Positions 16,566 to 24,356 of a stretch of 34,516 nt of DNA are shown here, piece by piece. The position numbers were made by a program, and so were the translations under genes. Source of the stretch: Acidimicrobiaceae bacterium (lineage in GTDB: Bacteria; Actinomycetota; Acidimicrobiia; Acidimicrobiales; Ilumatobacteraceae); contig NZZV01000061.1 in the NCBI GenBank assembly GCA_002698945.1, forward strand, positions 1-34,516. The letters are read 5' to 3'. The notes beneath the pieces are model-generated. The model saw only the letters and a list, made by a program, of their open reading frames with translations. It did no database searches and was not told the DNA's origin. Numbering within the stretch: the stretch's first letter is position 1; each line of letters begins with the position of its first letter.

Positions 16566-17855
16566 TCAGTTGGCGAAGTGGCGCAGCGGTTCGCGGGCGG
16601 CACCGGCGACGTAGATGCTGCCGCACGCGAGGATCGCGTCGTCGGCGTCGGCGGACCGCAGCGCGCCCTTGCACGCCGACTCGACGTCGTCGTACACGTA
16701 GACCTCGTCGCACCCGAGGGCGCGAGCGGCCTTGGCGACCTCGGCGCCGGGAACCCCCCGCGGGGACGGCGCGGTACAGGCGTGCACCACGTCGAACTCG
16801 TCGGCTCGGAGCGCCGCGAGCATCTCACCGGGGTCCCGCAGCGTGCCGACGATCAGGATGCGACGGCCCTCCGGATGGAAGTCGTCGAAGAACACGCCGG
16901 CGCACACGTCGGCGCCGGGCGGGTTGTGGGCGCCGTCGATGATCGTCAGCGGCTGCACGCCCAGCACCTCGAAGCGGCCGGGCATCTCGACGTTGGCGAA
17001 TCCTTCGTTGACGACGTCGACTGCGAGCGGCGCCGCGAAGAACGTCTCGACCGCCGCCAACGCGACGGCGGCGTTGTCGCCCTGGTGGGCACCGTGCAGT
17101 GGGAGGAAGACGTCGTGGTAGATCGTGGTCGGCGTGCGCAGGTCGAGCGCCCGCCCGCCGATCGCGAGTGAGTTGTCGACCGTCTCGAAGTCGTCGCCGC
17201 GCACCAGCGTCGTAGCGGCACCTTCCTCGCGGAAGATCTGGACGAGGTGGGATGCCGTCTCGCCGACGATCGCGGCACTGCCTGGCTTGATGATGCCGGC
17301 TTTCTCGCGAGCGATGTCGGTCGTGGTCGGCCCGGCGAACTCGGTGTGGTCGAGGGCGATGTTGGTCACGACCGCGACCTGCGCCTGGACGATGTTGGTC
17401 GCGTCCCACCGTCCGAGCATCCCGACCTCGATCACCGCGACGTCGACGGCGACGTCGGCGAACCAGCGGAACGCGGCGGCGGTCACCGCCTCGAAGTACG
17501 TCGGACGTACCCCGGTGATCGCCTCCATGTCGGCGATGCCGGCGATGACCTCGCCGAACTCCTCGTCGCTGATCGGCTCACCGTTGCGCTTGATGCGCTC
17601 GTTGACCCGCTCGAGGTGCGGACTCGTGTACGTGCCGACCGTCAGGCCCTGCGCCATCAGCAGCCGACTGATCATCTGGACGGTCGACCCCTTGCCGTTC
17701 GTGCCCGTCACGTGGATGACCGGCTGGGCGAGATGGGGGTCGCCCATCGCCGAACTGAGTCGCGAGATCGGCTCGATCGACGGGCTGTCGACTCGACCGG
17801 TCTTGTCGTACGACGCGTGCTCGTCGAGATACGCGAGGGCGGACTCGTAGTCCAT
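16566..17855 (-). CDS. folC: Folylpolyglutamate synthase / dihydrofolate synthase
   Basis: The 429-aa Mur-ligase-family enzyme has P-loop GTNGKGST at 51-58, [18 protein letters not shown], the [11 protein letters not shown] block (usually GLGGRLDATN) and a C-terminal domain with [10 protein letters not shown]. It adds glutamates to folates and may also make dihydrofolate. It sits between clpX and ndk, as in other actinobacteria where valS-folC-ndk is usual. It follows clpX by 21 bp with the same direction and may be co-transcribed. Confidence 0.95.
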   Translation of the reverse strand: MDYESALAYLDEHASYDKTGRVDSPSIEPISRLSSAMGDPHLAQPVIHVTGTNGKGSTVQMISRLLMAQGLTVGTYTSPHLERVNERIKRNGEPISDEEFGEVIAGIADMEAITGVRPTYFEAVTAAAFRWFADVAVDVAVIEVGMLGRWDATNIVQAQVAVVTNIALDHTEFAGPTTTDIAREKAGIIKPGSAAIVGETASHLVQIFREEGAATTLVRGDDFETVDNSLAIGGRALDLRTPTTIYHDVFLPLHGAHQGDNAAVALAAVETFFAAPLAVDVVNEGFANVEMPGRFEVLGVQPLTIIDGAHNPPGADVCAGVFFDDFHPEGRRILIVGTLRDPGEMLAALRADEFDVVHACTAPSPRGVPGAEVAKAARALGCDEVYVYDDVESACKGALRSADADDAILACGSIYVAGAAREPLRHFAN

Positions 17856-17876
17856 GGAGCAGCTCCGGTCGGGGGG

Positions 17877-19157
17877 TCAGCTGGCGGCGCGGCGAGGACG
17901 ACTCGACGAGCTCTTGCGCGGTACCAGCGTGGGGTTGGTCTTGTCGCGCACGGTGTCGGCGTCGATGACGACCTTGCTGACGTCGTCGCGACCCGGCAGC
18001 TCGTACATCGTGTTGAGCAGCACCTCTTCGAGGATGGCACGCAACCCGCGGGCGCCCGTGCCGCGCAAGATGGCGAGGTCGGCGACCGCCTCGAGGCCGT
18101 CGGCGGTGAACTCGAGCTCGACATCTTCGAAGCCGAACACCTTCTCGTACTGCTTGACGAGGGCGTTCTTCGGCTCGGTCAGGATCTGCATGAGCGCTTC
18201 GCGGTCGAGCGACCGGACGACGCCGACCATCGGCAGGCGACCGATGAACTCGGGGATCATGCCGAACTTGACGAGGTCTTCGGGCAGCACCCGTGCGAAC
18301 AGCTCGCCGGGATCGCGGTCGGTCTTCGACTTGACGGTCGCGTTGAACCCGACCCCCTGCTGGCCGATGCGCTGCTCGATGATCTGCTCGAGCCCCGCGA
18401 ACGCACCGCCGAGGATGAACAGCACGTTCGTGGTGTCGATCGTGATGAACTCTTGGTGCGGGTGCTTGCGGCCGCCCTGGGGCGGCACCGACGCCTGGGT
18501 CCCTTCGAGGATCTTGAGCAGAGCCTGCTGGACGCCTTCGCCGGAGACGTCACGGGTGATCGACGGGTTCTCGCTCTTGCGCGCCACCTTGTCGATCTCG
18601 TCGATGTAGACGATGCCGGTCTCGGCGCGCTTGGTGTCGAAGTCGGCGGCCTGGATCAGCTTGAGCAGGATGTTCTCGACGTCTTCGCCGACGTACCCCG
18701 CCTCGGTGAGCGCCGTTGCGTCGGCGACGGCGAATGGCACGTCGAGCATGCGCGCCAGCGTTTGCGCGAGGTGGGTCTTGCCGCAGCCGGTCGGGCCGAG
18801 CATGAGGATGTTCGACTTCTGCAGCTCGACGTCGTCGCGACGGCCGATGCCGCTCTGCTGCTGGTACTGGATGCGCCGGTAGTGGTTGTACACCGACACG
18901 GCGAGGATCTTCTTGGCGTCCTCCTGACCGACGACGTAGTCGTCGAGGAAGGCCCGGATCTCACGCGGATTGGGCAGCTGATCGAACGAGAGCTCATCGG
19001 TCTCGGTGAGCTCCTCTTCGATGATCTCGTTGCAGAGATCGATGCATTCGTCACAGATGTAGACGCCTGGTCCGGCGATCAGCTTCTTGACCTGCTTCTG
19101 CGATTTGCCGCAGAACGAGCACTTGAGCAGCTCGCCGGTGTCACCGAATTTCGCCAT
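17877..19157 (-). CDS. clpX: ATP-dependent Clp protease ATP-binding subunit ClpX
   Basis: The 426-aa AAA+ unfoldase has an N-terminal C4 zinc domain (Cys13, Cys16, Cys35, Cys38), Walker A GPTGCGKT at 121-128, pore loop GYVGED and Walker B YIDEIDK (about 184-190). An IGF-type loop for ClpP docking is expected in the C-terminal half, but I could not confirm it with certainty; the segment VGFNATVKS occupies the region. It delivers tagged substrates to ClpP, encoded 116 bp upstream. The ATG at 19155-19157 has AAAGGAG upstream. A short Ser/Arg-rich tail ends the protein. Confidence 0.97.
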   Translation of the reverse strand: MAKFGDTGELLKCSFCGKSQKQVKKLIAGPGVYICDECIDLCNEIIEEELTETDELSFDQLPNPREIRAFLDDYVVGQEDAKKILAVSVYNHYRRIQYQQQSGIGRRDDVELQKSNILMLGPTGCGKTHLAQTLARMLDVPFAVADATALTEAGYVGEDVENILLKLIQAADFDTKRAETGIVYIDEIDKVARKSENPSITRDVSGEGVQQALLKILEGTQASVPPQGGRKHPHQEFITIDTTNVLFILGGAFAGLEQIIEQRIGQQGVGFNATVKSKTDRDPGELFARVLPEDLVKFGMIPEFIGRLPMVGVVRSLDREALMQILTEPKNALVKQYEKVFGFEDVELEFTADGLEAVADLAILRGTGARGLRAILEEVLLNTMYELPGRDDVSKVVIDADTVRDKTNPTLVPRKSSSSRPRRAAS

Positions 19158-19273
19158 CCGTGCCGCTCCTTTCCGACTGGGTTTCGTTCACGAGGACTTC
19201 ACGACGACATCGTCACACCGGAGCGATGTCTGAACCGTCGACCTTAGCGACCCGACACACCGGGTGGCGGCAA

Positions 19274-19924
19274 TCAACGAATGGCGGAGTTGACGTCGAC
19301 TGTGTCCCGCGACGAGATGACCGCGTCGATGATGCCATATTCGAGCGCCGCGTCGGCCTCCAGCACGAAGTCACGGTCGGTGTCGGTGTGGACCTTCTCG
19401 ATCGGCTGACCCGTGTGGTCGGCGAGGATCTTCTCGAGCAACTCTCGCATCCGCAGGATCTCGTTGGCGGCGAGCTCCAGGTCGGTGACCTGGCCGTAGC
19501 CGACCTGCCCGTACGGCTGGTGGAGCAGGATGCGGCTGTGCGGGAGCGCCAGTCGCTTGCCCTTGGTACCGGCGGCCAGCAGCACCGCAGCTGCCGACGC
19601 CGCCTGACCGAGACAGATCGTCGCGATGTCGTTGCGGACGAACTGCATCGTGTCGTAGATCGCGAACAGCGCCGTGATGTCACCACCGGGGCTGTTGATG
19701 TAGATGTTGATGTCCTTCTCGGGGTTCTCGGACTCGAGGTGGACCAGCTGTGCGCACAGCAACGACGCGATCTGGTCGTCGATCGGCGTCTGCAGGAAGA
19801 TGATGTTGTCCTTCAGCAGACGGCTGTACAGGTCGTACGCCCGCTCGCCGCGGCTCGTCGTCTCGACGACGTTCGGCACCAGATAGTTCTGGGCCGTGAG
19901 GGTGTCGCGGAGTTCCATGGTCAC
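19274..19924 (-). CDS. clpP: ATP-dependent Clp protease proteolytic subunit
   Basis: The 216-aa serine protease has the catalytic triad Ser110 ([14 protein letters not shown]), His135 (ILLHQPYGQ) and Asp185 ([16 protein letters not shown]). The SAAAVLL form resembles actinobacterial ClpP2. Many actinobacteria have two adjacent clpP genes; only one lies here, so a second copy may be elsewhere. The start is either GTG 19924, overlapping the tig stop as GTGA, or ATG two codons later (19918). Tight coupling to trigger factor is the standard tig-clpP-clpX arrangement. Confidence 0.96.
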   Translation of the reverse strand: MTMELRDTLTAQNYLVPNVVETTSRGERAYDLYSRLLKDNIIFLQTPIDDQIASLLCAQLVHLESENPEKDINIYINSPGGDITALFAIYDTMQFVRNDIATICLGQAASAAAVLLAAGTKGKRLALPHSRILLHQPYGQVGYGQVTDLELAANEILRMRELLEKILADHTGQPIEKVHTDTDRDFVLEADAALEYGIIDAVISSRDTVDVNSAIR

Positions 19925-21333
19925 TCGCTTTCGGTGTCGTCTTCGGTGTCGTCGACCGATTCGTGCTCGTGCTCGTGCTCGTGCCCGTGGTCGTGGTCGT
20001 GATCTTCGTCGTCGTCATGAGTATGGCCGAGGACGAGGTCACGATCGATCTCGTTCCCCTCGTGGTCGACCATCTCGACGTGGTGGAGCAGCCAGTCCAT
20101 CGCCTTCGACTTGCGGATCTGGGCGATCAGCTCGGGGACGGCGTCGTTCTGCTCGTAGGCGCGACGGATGTCTTTGGCCTTCTGGCCGTACTGCATCGCC
20201 ATCCGGGCGTACTCCATCTCGACGTCGGCATCGGTCGCCTCGAGCCCCTCGGCCACGGCGACGGCGCGGAGCGCCAGGTCGGCCTTGACGGCCTGCTCGG
20301 CCTGCGGGCGAGTGCCCTCGAGCATCTCCTCGACGCCTTGGCCGGTCGCCGACAGCCACGCTTCGGGATCGATCCCGTTCATCTGGAGCTGACGGAACAT
20401 GTTCTGCAGCTGGCTCTGCATCTCGCTGCGGACCATCGATTCGGGGGCCTCGACGTCGACCAGCTTCACGAGCGACTCGGTCAGCTGGCCCATCACCTGG
20501 CCGCGCACGGCGCCGAGCTGCTGCTCGACGAGGCGCTCGCGGATCGACGTCTCCCACTCCTCGACGGTGTCGAACTCACCCGTGTTCTCCGACACCCACT
20601 CGTCGGTGGGCTCGGGGAGCTCGAGCGCTTGAACGGCCTTGACCGTCACGGTGAAGTCGGCCGGTTCCTCGGTGCCCTTCGGCGTCGTGGTGAAGGTGAG
20701 GGTGTCGCCGGCGGCGGCGCCCTCGATCTGGCTGTCGAAGTCGTCGGCGACCCAACCCTGACCGAGTTCGTACGACCAGTCCTCGGTGTTGAGCCCCATG
20801 ACCTCCTCGCCGTCGCGGGTCGCCGCGAGGTCGAGGGTCAGGAAGTCGCCCGCCTGGGCGGGGCGATCGACGTCGGCGAGGCCGCCGTGTGCCTTCAGGT
20901 CGTCCTGCTTGGCCGACTCGACGTCGTCGTCGCTCGGTTGCGGCGAATCGAGCTCGATGCGCAGGCCGGCGTAGCCCGGCACCTCGATGACGGGGCGGAC
21001 CTCGCACTCGGCCTCGAACTCGACGACGCCGCTCTCCTGGCCGCCGGTGATCTCGACGTCGGGGGTGGCGACGAGATCGACATCGTGCTCACGCACCGCC
21101 TTGCCGAGGTACTGCGGGATCGAGTCGCGAAGCGCCTGTTCCCGAGCCGGTCCGAGACCGATGCGGGCTTCGAGCACCCGTCGCGGCACCTTGCCGTTCC
21201 GGAAGCCGGGCAGCTTGACCTCGTGTGCGATCGTCTTGAACGCAGCGTCGATGTCCTTGTCGAATTCCGCCTCGTCGACCTCGACGTAGACCTTGACCTT
21301 GTTCCCCTCGAGGGTTTCAACCGAAGATTTCAC
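19921..21333 (-). CDS. tig: Trigger factor, ribosome-associated chaperone
   Basis: The 470-aa product has an N-terminal ribosome-binding domain with the [17 protein letters not shown] signature, a central FKBP-like prolyl isomerase domain ([17 protein letters not shown]...[17 protein letters not shown]) and a helical C-terminal chaperone domain. It starts at GTG 21331-21333. The last 40 residues are an unusual acidic, histidine-rich tail with alternating His-Asp and His-Glu pairs (about 443-458), absent from well-known trigger factors and suited to binding divalent metals. It heads the tig-clpP-clpX cluster. Confidence 0.95.
   Translation of the reverse strand: MKSSVETLEGNKVKVYVEVDEAEFDKDIDAAFKTIAHEVKLPGFRNGKVPRRVLEARIGLGPAREQALRDSIPQYLGKAVREHDVDLVATPDVEITGGQESGVVEFEAECEVRPVIEVPGYAGLRIELDSPQPSDDDVESAKQDDLKAHGGLADVDRPAQAGDFLTLDLAATRDGEEVMGLNTEDWSYELGQGWVADDFDSQIEGAAAGDTLTFTTTPKGTEEPADFTVTVKAVQALELPEPTDEWVSENTGEFDTVEEWETSIRERLVEQQLGAVRGQVMGQLTESLVKLVDVEAPESMVRSEMQSQLQNMFRQLQMNGIDPEAWLSATGQGVEEMLEGTRPQAEQAVKADLALRAVAVAEGLEATDADVEMEYARMAMQYGQKAKDIRRAYEQNDAVPELIAQIRKSKAMDWLLHHVEMVDHEGNEIDRDLVLGHTHDDDEDHDHDHGHEHEHEHESVDDTEDDTESE
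19961..20004. repeat. 6-bp repeats coding the His-rich tail of trigger factor
   Basis: Tandem hexamers (cgtgct then cgtggt types on the plus strand) encode alternating His-Glu, His-Gly and His-Asp pairs. The unit keeps the reading frame, so tail length could vary between strains. Confidence 0.75.
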
Positions 21334-21445
21334 AGGTCGAAAACCCTACCGGCGCGCACCCCACCCCGGCTCGCCCGCCGCCGTTCCCGCTGCGGCCGGT
21401 CACCGGGACGTGCATCGGGAGCCTCCGATCCGGCAGAATGTCGCC

Positions 21446-21739
21446 GTGCAGTTCTGGAAGCCACACTCCCTCGCCACGCCCCACGAGGGCCAACTCGACC
21501 TGAAGCTGGGCGACAAGGTGCGTGCGACGTCCGACCTGCCGTCCCCGGAACGCCCACTCGTTCCCGCCGGCACCGAGGGCAAGGTCATCCTCGCCAACGG
21601 GTTCAACTGGATGCGCTACCGCGTGCTGTTCGACAACGGCGGCGAGCTCGGCGACCTCGACCACCGCCACCTCGAACCGATCGGCCGCACGGCCAAGCGC
21701 CTCGCCAAGAACGCCAAGCGGGCCGCCCGCAGCGGCTGA
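21446..21739 (+). CDS. Small basic protein, possible SH3-like fold, unknown function
   Basis: The 97-aa product is read from GTG 21446 (VQFWKPHSLATPHEGQ). The centre alternates short strands and turns (LGDKVRATSDLP, VPAGTEGKVILANGFNWMRYRVLFDNG), a pattern seen in small SH3-like or KOW-like barrels. The C-terminus is strongly basic (RTAKRLAKNAKRAARSG) and could contact nucleic acid. I do not recognise a family. It diverges from tig across 112 bp. An open frame continues further upstream, but it overlaps tig and lacks a coding look. Confidence 0.6.
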   Translation: MQFWKPHSLATPHEGQLDLKLGDKVRATSDLPSPERPLVPAGTEGKVILANGFNWMRYRVLFDNGGELGDLDHRHLEPIGRTAKRLAKNAKRAARSG

Positions 21740-21778
21740 TCCCGGAACGGCTGATCCTGGAACGGCCGGGACGCGACG

Positions 21779-22762
21779 ATGGACCTCGACGAGTTCCTCG
21801 CCGCCGAAGCGGCCGTTGCCGAGTGCGAGTGGGCGCGCTCCCGGGCGACCGTGCTGCACGGTGAACTGAGCGCCGAACAGGAGACCTGCCAGCTGCTCCG
21901 TCGTCGACTCGACGAGACCCGCCGGCGCAGCAAGCTCTCGTCGACCTCGTTCATCGCCCGGCTCCTCGGGCGCCGCCCCGACCCGAGCGCACCACCCACG
22001 CCTGAAGTTGCAGCGCTCACGTCCGAGCTGGCCGCCCACGAGCGGGCGATGCAGCGGCTCTCGACGGAGTTCGCCTCGGCACGCGAGACCGCGGCCGGCC
22101 TCGACGCAGCGCGCGACCGGCTCGACGCCGCCACGGCGGCTCGTGCCGCGTCGATCGCCGAGGGCGGCGGCGACCGTTCCCGCCGACTGGCCTCGATCGA
22201 CGACGAACTCGCCGTGACCCGACGGGTGCGCGACGACCTCCGGGCGGTGGTCTCGTCAGCGCTGCGGGCCACCGGCGCGCTCGAGACCGCCATCGAGCGG
22301 TTCGGCACCGCCTCCGGCTGGTCGGTGGTCGACGTCGTCTCCGACCGCAGCGGCGGCTTCCGCCACGGCTCGCTTCGGTTCGGCGGCGACGTGGCCGGCA
22401 CGGCCAAGCACGACGCGCTCGACGCAACCGTCGTCCCGGTCGCGGAGGCGCACGCAGCACTCCTGTCGCTGCGATCCGAACTCGCCGACCTCGGCGGCTC
22501 CGGCGGCTCCGGCAACCCCGACGACGTGCACCGACCGAACATCCGCATGCCGTCGAGCGCGCTCGGCACCTGGGACGTCTGGTTCGACAACACCTTCAGC
22601 GACCTGATGGTGCACGACCGCATCGCCTCGTCCTCCGCCGAGCTCCGCCGAGCGGCCGCGAGCGTCGACGAGTTGATCACCGAACTGACGCCCGCCGCCG
22701 ACGCCGCCGCCGCCCAGACCACCGCCCTCGAGTCCCAGCGCGCCGACCTCCTCCGCCGCTGA
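21779..22762 (+). CDS. Coiled-coil protein of unknown function
   Basis: The 327-aa product is mostly Ala/Arg/Glu/Leu-rich helix with heptad-like runs (about 1-50, 75-170 and 280-327), separated by a more ordered middle (about 185-275, GWSVVDVVSDRSGGFRHGSLRFGGD and MPSSALGTWDVWFDNTFSDLMVHDRI). There is no signal peptide or membrane segment. A short insertion ARLLGRRPDPSAPPTP resembles a linker. No family is recognised. The ATG is 39 bp after the small basic gene, probably in the same transcript. Confidence 0.65.
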   Translation: MDLDEFLAAEAAVAECEWARSRATVLHGELSAEQETCQLLRRRLDETRRRSKLSSTSFIARLLGRRPDPSAPPTPEVAALTSELAAHERAMQRLSTEFASARETAAGLDAARDRLDAATAARAASIAEGGGDRSRRLASIDDELAVTRRVRDDLRAVVSSALRATGALETAIERFGTASGWSVVDVVSDRSGGFRHGSLRFGGDVAGTAKHDALDATVVPVAEAHAALLSLRSELADLGGSGGSGNPDDVHRPNIRMPSSALGTWDVWFDNTFSDLMVHDRIASSSAELRRAAASVDELITELTPAADAAAAQTTALESQRADLLRR

Positions 22763-22782
22763 CACGCCCCCGCCCCCGACGC

Positions 22783-22814
22783 ACCCGGACACCCGGACAC
22801 CCGGACACCCGGAC
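22783..22814. repeat. Four perfect 8-bp tandem repeats
   Basis: The unit ACCCGGAC occurs four times head to tail (22783-22814) just beyond the stop of the coiled-coil gene. It directly abuts the palindromic structure at 22816-22871. It lies outside coding sequence. Confidence 0.9.
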
Positions 22815-22815
22815 A

Positions 22816-22871
22816 CACAGGCGATTAAATCCACTGGGTGTCCACCGGTGGACGCACAGGCGATTTAATCG
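22816..22871. repeat. AT-rich direct/inverted repeat around a 14-bp palindrome
   Basis: CACAGGCGATTAAATC (22816-22831) recurs as CACAGGCGATTTAATC (22855-22870). The inner CGATTAAATC and GATTTAATCG are exact reverse complements (22822-22831 with 22862-22871), giving a 10-bp stem. The loop contains the perfect palindrome GTCCACCGGTGGAC (22840-22853). It lies between convergent genes, so a bidirectional terminator is possible, but the nested symmetry and local AT-richness also fit a protein-binding site or a mobile repeat unit. Confidence 0.75.
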
Positions 22872-22915
22872 ACCAGGAGTCCGGCGTGGCGTTCGGGCCC
22901 GAGCTGGGGCCCGGG

Positions 22916-24139
22916 TCAGCGCATGAGGGTGTGGAGCTGGTCGCTCGAGAGGGTGTTGGCGCCCATCGCTCGAACGTCGCGCACGATGGCCTGATCGTTG
23001 GTCACGACGACGACCTGGCGTGTCGGCGGTAGGCGACGAACCTCGTCACGGATGACGTCGTCAGCGATCACCCCGGCCGGCGAGTAGACGACGCGGGCCA
23101 CCCGGCGTTGATCGGCGGACGCTCCGACGACGTCGGCACCGTCGAACACCACGGTGATGTCACTGCCGTAGCGGCGAGCGAGATTCTCGACCGCGTCGAG
23201 CAGCACGACCCGCTGTCCTTCGAGATCGAGCTTCGGCCACGCCAGCTTGGCGACGTTGTACCCGTCGATGAGTACCGACGCACCGGAGCGCAGCAGGTAC
23301 TCCGCGGCTGCCTCGGAGTCGCCCATCACGCCTCCCGGCATCGGCAACGGCTTGCGCGCGACCGACGTCGGCTGGCCGGCGGTCGGCGGGGCGGCCAACG
23401 CGGCCAGCTGGGACGCGAGCGACTCGGCGTGAGCGGCCAGCCGCGCCAGCTCGGATCGCTCGGCCGCCAGCGCCGCCCGATCGGCGAGGACCTCGTCGCG
23501 GACGTTTTCAGCCGAACCCTGCGCCGCGACGGCGGCACTGCGCTGCGCCTCGGCATCTGCGAGCTTGGCGACGGCGGCGGCCTCGCGGTCGCGGGCGTGG
23601 CGCGCCTCGTTGCGGGTGTCGATCAGTTCGGCGCGGATGCCGTCGATCTCGTCGCGGAGCTTGACCAGGTCGGACCGGAGCCCCTCGATCACCTCGTCAC
23701 GTTCGGCGACCGACGTCTCGAGCACCACCAGTTCGGCGCGTGTCCGTGCGGCCACCTGCTCGGCCGCAGCCCGTCGCTTCTCGGCGCGCTTGAGCGCCTT
23801 GGCGGCCGATGCCTCCTCGGCGGCGGCGTCGGCCGCCGCGGCGAGCCGGGCGACCTCGTCGGACCAGCCGACCGGACGCGACAACCAGGCGCGGCCGAGC
23901 TCGTCGACCAGCTCGGGCACGGCGCCCTTCGCGATCCGCTTCCGGAACGTGTCGTCGCCGTCGATCGCCCGCGCCAACGTGGCGAGCACCGATGACGGGA
24001 TGCGGTCGGTGTCGAAGTAACGCTTGAGCGGTGCCGGATACGCGAGCGGTGGCTTGAACTTCTGACCCTCGCGCGCCATCAGCACGGCGTACTCGATCGC
24101 GGAGCGCAGGTGACGGGGTTCGACGACAGGGCGCTCCAT
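22916..24139 (-). CDS. NYN/PIN-domain (YacP-like) RNase with coiled coil
   Basis: The 407-aa product starts MERPVVEPRHLRSAIEYAV. An N-terminal helical region (1-100) is followed by a long Ala/Arg/Glu coiled coil (about 95-250). The C-terminal NYN domain has conserved acidic residues: Asp292 in VLIDGYNVAK, Asp333 in VVFDGADVV and Asp382 in VVTNDQAIVRD. This fold cleaves RNA in related YacP/Rae1 proteins. The substrate is not known. A much longer open frame continues upstream on this strand but only mirrors the opposite nuclease gene. A TACAGT hexamer (24146-24151) ends 6 nt before the ATG, suggesting a leaderless mRNA. Confidence 0.85.
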   Translation of the reverse strand: MERPVVEPRHLRSAIEYAVLMAREGQKFKPPLAYPAPLKRYFDTDRIPSSVLATLARAIDGDDTFRKRIAKGAVPELVDELGRAWLSRPVGWSDEVARLAAAADAAAEEASAAKALKRAEKRRAAAEQVAARTRAELVVLETSVAERDEVIEGLRSDLVKLRDEIDGIRAELIDTRNEARHARDREAAAVAKLADAEAQRSAAVAAQGSAENVRDEVLADRAALAAERSELARLAAHAESLASQLAALAAPPTAGQPTSVARKPLPMPGGVMGDSEAAAEYLLRSGASVLIDGYNVAKLAWPKLDLEGQRVVLLDAVENLARRYGSDITVVFDGADVVGASADQRRVARVVYSPAGVIADDVIRDEVRRLPPTRQVVVVTNDQAIVRDVRAMGANTLSSDQLHTLMR

Positions 24140-24228
24140 TGGTCCACTGTACCGCTGACGATCCGGTGGCCCGGGGACGGATCGCCACCCCACCGTCGAC
24201 GGTCCCGGACGACGCCCACGAGTCGCAT

Positions 24229-24261
24229 CGAACAAGCGTTCTTGACGCGAACACCTGTTCG
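24229..24261 (+). promoter_or_regulatory. Two LexA/SOS-box-like operators flanking a -35 element
   Basis: CGAACAAGCGTTCT (24229-24242) and CGAACACCTGTTCG (24248-24261) both fit the Gram-positive/actinobacterial SOS-box pattern CGAAC-N4-GTTC; the second is a perfect palindrome. TTGACG (24242-24247) lies exactly between them and suits a -35 hexamer, although the -10 (TTGGAT, 24265-24270) is poor. The arrangement predicts LexA repression of the downstream nuclease gene, and possibly of the divergent NYN gene. Confidence 0.75.
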
Positions 24262-24278
24262 TGATTGGATCTGCCGCC

Positions 24279-24356
24279 ATGATCACGTTGGGAGATCGAT
24301 AATGCCGGAGTTCCGATGATGCCGGAGTTCCGATGATGCCGGCGGCCGAACGATGA
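24279..24356 (+). promoter_or_regulatory. Leader of four overlapping mini-ORFs before the nuclease
   Basis: Consecutive mini-ORFs MITLGDR (24279-24302), MPEFR (24302-24319), MPEFR (24319-24336) and MPAAER (24336-24356) are joined by TAATG, TGATG and TGATG. The last stop overlaps the nuclease start as ATGA. The second mini-ORF has GGGAG 7 nt upstream; within each MPEFR unit a GGAG lies 8 nt before the next ATG. The nuclease ATG itself lacks a good site. The layout suggests translation by re-initiation or coupling. Confidence 0.55.
24302..24335 (+). repeat. 17-bp tandem repeat carrying start codon and GGAG
   Basis: Two exact copies of a 17-bp unit (24302-24318, 24319-24335) are followed by a degenerate third that begins ATGCCGG. 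Each unit brings its own ATG, GGAG and a stop completed by the next unit, which creates the mini-ORF chain. Confidence 0.85.

Noticed and set aside
17247-19247. Plus-strand open frame of 666 codons opposite folC and clpX
   Set aside because: Antisense shadow of two well-identified genes with no recognisable domain.
19963-21864. Plus-strand open frame of 633 codons opposite trigger factor
   Set aside because: Mostly antisense to tig and running into the small basic gene in another frame; composition only.
22763-22915. CRISPR-like array from the short repeats after the coiled-coil gene
   Set aside because: The repeats are contiguous 8-bp units and a two-copy 16-bp element with one 23-bp gap; no regular repeat-spacer pattern and no cas genes.
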